64,000 nt of DNA. Source: Penelope pileata. Lineage: Eukaryota; Chordata; Aves; Galliformes; Cracidae. Shown in pieces: positions 60,120 through 64,000 of this stretch. A program made the position numbers and the translations under genes. Position 1 is the first letter of the stretch. Each line of letters begins with the position of its first letter. Location of the stretch: positions 2,209,308 through 2,273,307 of the forward strand of contig WBMW01003950.1 in NCBI GenBank assembly GCA_013396635.1. The letters run 5' to 3'. The notes beneath the pieces were generated by a model. The model searched no databases, was not told the origin of the DNA, and was given only the letters and a program-made list of their open reading frames with translations.

Positions 60120-63100
60120 TGGCAGAGATACCATTCAGAGAAAATCTCAAAACAGAAAGCTAACTATAAGACCAAAAATTGAGTTTCTTTTTTTTTTAAG
60201 TAACAGCACTGCTGTTCTACCACATGATCAGAAGTTCCTAAGTTTTTTCTTTCTCCTCATGTCAAAACTTATAAGAAGTTCACAAACCCCTCTAAAATCA
60301 CATTAGAAATGCCCTGAACATTGTAGAGAGCTAGAATAGTCTCCTACAAAACGCTGCAAAAGAAATTCCACAACTCTCTAAACTCACCCCAGCAACTCAG
60401 TGCCTCGTGCAGACTCTCCCAAGGCAGCTCTCCAAACAGTCCGGCTGCTGCCAATAAATTACCCAACAAAGAGGCTGAATTATGGGTGCTCGGATAGCTT
60501 TGGACTGATTTTTCTCTTCCTGCATACAACTTAGCTTTTAATTTACTTTAAAGTGGTTGCTAAAGCAAGGGAGTCTCAGCTTATGGTGCTGCGACTGAAC
60601 TGATAAGAAATTTGAACTCGGTGCTTTGCTTTGCTGCAGATGTCTGCTTTCAGGATAGAGCCTGGCCAGCTAGCCCTGGGCTGGGCTCATATCCTCTGCT
60701 CCATTTGGGTCTCGGGTGCCTGGGAGCAGCGCCAGTCTCATTCCATCCTCTCCCTTCCCTGTCACTACAGAAACCCTGAGCTCGCACTAGCTCAGGGCAG
60801 CACGGGAGGCTGGGCTGGAGGAAGGCAGGCTTCGGGGTAGCTTCCTCTCCACCTTCAGCCTCCACGACAATGGCAACACGTTGACATTATATTTCAGAGT
60901 GCCTGCCAAGGCCCTGAACGTGTCCTGGGCACCTTTCCTCAACAGGAGGCGATGGCAGGATGCAAGGCACAGGTAGCTGAAATCTCTCGAGATGCTGTGA
61001 CTCGAGTAGAACAGGCCAGGAAGGCCTGGAGCATTCCCCTCGCCCACAGGGTTCAAGCACAGAGCCTTCTACCAGTTTGGTGTTGGAAGGGGTCTGTTGG
61101 TAACAATCCACTTCATTGTCCGGCCTGATAAGGCGTAGCAGAAATTTGTTACTATTTGCAGCATGTTTCTTCACAAAGAAATGCCACAAGGTTAATTAAA
61201 TGTAGGCAGCTAACAGGCAAGCCATCAATTCATTTCCAAACAAATGGCAAAGTTAGGATATCGGGAATAAATTTATCCCTGGTGGTAACTTTATGACTAG
61301 ATCAGGTATAAATTTATTTTCATTTCACACTTCAAATTTGGCCTTATCTATCTAAAGAAAAGCTAAGCAAGTAATTTGCTTCTCAAAGGTGCAGGACTCT
61401 GTAACCACCTTGCCAAACAATATCTGCAATTTGTGCTGGGCAGCAACCTAGCTTAAAAAAATTGCTGGCAGTTCTCCACCATTCTCACGCTTCATGTTGG
61501 GCCGTACTGCCTGCACACACTGGGGTATGGTAACTAACACAGAGTGAGTGTCAGGAAATAAGCTAGGACTTCAGCAAAAACTGAAACAGGTTAGAACAGA
61601 GAAGTAAGGTGATTCTGCAGAGAAAAAACTCCATATTTAGAAGCTAAGTCAAAGGCCACAGAAACACGCTCGTCAAATACAATAAATTATCTCAGTCTGT
61701 TTCTGTAGTGGAAAGGAAGGGATTCAAATATTTGAAGTTTTTTCTTTTTTAATCTGCTTTACATTAAATTCCTTTGTTTTGCACATTAATATATCTAAAT
61801 ACTGATCTTGCAACTTTGGAAATAGTAGTTTTATTTTGCAATGCCAATATAACAGATAATAGCTTTTGAGTTGTAGGCTGCCTTACAAAGATAAATTGGC
61901 TGCTCTGCTTAGACCACTGGTAAATTTAATTCCATTTGTGTTACAAAGAGAAAGAGAAAAGAATCAATAGAATTTAATTGTGGCAGTTAATATAACTGCA
62001 GATATACTGATGAGAGCGTTTTAATGCACTTCTCTTTTTCCGTACCTGCTAGACCATTTAATTCTTTTCTAAATGAGTAATGCTAAGGAATTTATTTTAC
62101 TCTTTTTTTTTTTCCCATGGGGAATCCACCATTCTCATACAAAATACATTCTTACACAAAGGCTTTCAGATTTTAAATAGAAAATACAGGGACATTTTTC
62201 TTATACTACGTTTCTAAAATATTCTATTACTCCACATATCTCCCTAGTAGGAATCTTTAAAATAAATGTAGTGCTTCTTAGGCAACATTTCTGGCTCAGC
62301 AATTCAGAGGACACACTGTCTCAGTTATTTTTCTCAATACAAAAGACTTTTTTTAAACATGGTATTTTTATCAGTCTGGAGTAACCTCACAGTCCACGTA
62401 AAATAGGAAATGAGCCACAAAGCGATTAGAGAATGGAAAATTTAACAAAAATATTGGAAAGACCAGAAAAAGAAAGAAACCAAACCAGCACTGAATGAAA
62501 TCTTAAGAGAATGGAGATTATTTATGCTAAGCTAGAATAGTTAATATAGAATAGCATGTAAATAACTGATGGAAAGGAGCTAGTAAAGGAAAACTGAGCA
62601 GCGGGGTACATCTGCTTCCAGTGGCTAGCCTGCCCCTTAGCTGGTAGGGACAGAGCCTTCTGACTTCTGTCTGACTGGTTCTGCAACAATCAAAGGCTGG
62701 TGCTGGAAAGCACTGTGTGGTTCCCTGGAGGTGGGCAGGGAGGGACTTACTCCTTTACGCCTTCTGCCCCATGTCAGTGGTCAGAGATGGTGCTGCAGCT
62801 CTAACAGCACCTGCTGGGAATGCCACTTAGACTTGCAGAGCAACTCTAAGGGAAGAGTAGAGGAAAGAGATAACACCAGGGAGTGACTCACTCGGGATGT
62901 TTTGCTATTCTGGTGAAATCTCATTATTGTTTCTCATATCCACCCTTCCTCCACTCCCCGCACCTGCACACAGAGTAGGGGGCTGAATGCAGAGTGCCTC
63001 AGCCAACTGACCCCCACCCCTTGCCTGCAAACAAAGTGCTGTTAAAACAAAGTTCTCCTGAGTAAAAGACTAGGTCTGCCTGGCTGGAGGGAGTTATTCT

Positions 63101-64000
63101 CCCTGGCTTTGTGAGCAGTCTCTTCCATTTTCTGTTTGCCAGTTTATCTGAGGGATGTTTTGCTTTCCTATTCCCTCTTGAACACTGGGTTACCAGCCTC
63201 GATCCAAGCAACCCACTCCACTTCCCAATCATGCTTGAAGGCACAGCTGGGAACGTGCCACCTCCTGGGAGCCTTTTCTAACTGTGTTATTTGAAAAAGT
63301 CAAAGAAAATAGATGTTGTCAGATCAAGAACTCAAACATTAGGATGTGCAGGATTACAGTTGGCTCTACAGCTGTTCTTTGATCCCTTGCACTGCGTATC
63401 CACTATCAGGCAGTTCTTAATTAAGTGCTTACCCATTGTTTTCCCAACAGGGACTTTCATCTAATTCAGTACACAGAACGCAAGGTGCCCACTTAGTGAG
63501 AATGTGTTTAATCCTTTGTTTTATCTGCACCGATGCCATACAGTGAATATTCCTAGCTGATGCATGTTGCTCAAATCTCACTCTGAAGATAGAACTGTTA
63601 ATTTTCTGAGGAGCATTTTTGTGTTAGCTGGCATCAACATACCAAATATTCATCTCTACAGGCATCCCTACGAGGTGATGCCATCTCTGTGAGGTGGGAC
63701 AGTGCCCTATGGATTCAGCTGGGGGAAGGGACCCAGAAGTTCTGTCTGAGGCTACTGAGGCTATTTGAAGCCACAAAGTTCTCACTGTAGTTATTTAGTA
63801 TAACCAGTACTTAACGCTTTCTATAGTCCGGAATGCAACCTTACCATTCATTTCAATGGTAACAAATGCTTCTGCACTGTAATAAATAGGCTTCTGCATA
63901 ATAAATCACTGAAGGGGTCTGAACCTGAGCATTCACAAAGTGAAAAGTTGTGCTGTTATTAACACCCATTTTAAGTAAAGTTATTCATGGCACGTAGGAA
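60120..64000 (-). other. INO80C last intron (partial)
   Basis: This stretch lies upstream of the last INO80C exon and runs off the window, so the intron exceeds 3.9 kb. I see no exon for the preceding YL1-domain half and no CR1 or LTR here. It has a GC-richer block at about 60640-61080, with a small hairpin at 60774-60797, and an AT-rich block at about 61700-62560. Poly-T runs are at about 60188 and 62101. The reading frames at 60650-61189 and 62999-63244 are short and resemble nothing I know. Confidence 0.8.

Noticed and set aside
1..64000. CRISPR arrays, operons, prophage or other prokaryotic systems
   Set aside because: No regularly spaced repeats or dense coding are present. Repeat content and the spliced gene mark this as bird nuclear DNA.

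Overview
The window is vertebrate nuclear DNA, almost certainly from a bird and most plausibly a landfowl-type species. The main evidence is the repeat content: six 3'-end copies of the avian CR1 retrotransposon (four keep a recognisable copy or remnant of the ATTCTATG-type tail), two much older CR1 copies with decayed reverse-transcriptase sequence, and two copies of an avian ERVK-type LTR. No bacterial-style gene organisation is present. Nearly all ATG-to-stop reading frames are chance frames or lie in CR1 sequence.

The only real protein-coding gene I can support is at the right. The last coding exon of INO80C (INO80 chromatin-remodelling complex subunit C) lies on the minus strand at 59973-60104. 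It has a clean splice acceptor on one side. On the other is a 3' UTR of about 380 bases ending at two AATAAA signals. The rest of the gene runs rightward, so 60105-64000 is its last intron and the upstream exons lie outside the window. In mammals INO80C is followed upstream, head to head, by GALNT1, so that gene may lie further right (established knowledge, not seen here).

Layout: 1-3.87 kb has no recognised gene and one perfect inverted repeat. 3.87-4.18 kb is an ancient minus-strand CR1. A younger minus-strand CR1 is at 7.87-8.27 kb. 16.27-17.38 kb is an ancient plus-strand CR1 with several recognisable reverse-transcriptase blocks. 20.91-21.32 kb is a plus-strand CR1. 24.68-25.18 kb is a solo ERVK-type LTR with target-site duplication. 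27.02-27.16 kb is a CR1 fragment beside an A/TA microsatellite. 30.69-30.94 kb is a CR1 3' end. 31-51 kb is non-coding and contains a possible MIR remnant. 51-55.3 kb has three plus-strand CR1 pieces and a second, broken LTR copy next to an unresolved base. 55.3-59.6 kb is intergenic with another possible MIR remnant. The INO80C 3' end and intron follow.

The region therefore reads as a gene-poor intergenic interval downstream of INO80C, shaped by repeated CR1 retrotransposition and one ERVK-type LTR family. I did not find a novel biological system. The best observations are the unlisted INO80C exon, the two decayed CR1 reverse-transcriptase copies, the LTR pair (about 97% identical in the shared part), and an unresolved base that may hide missing LTR sequence.
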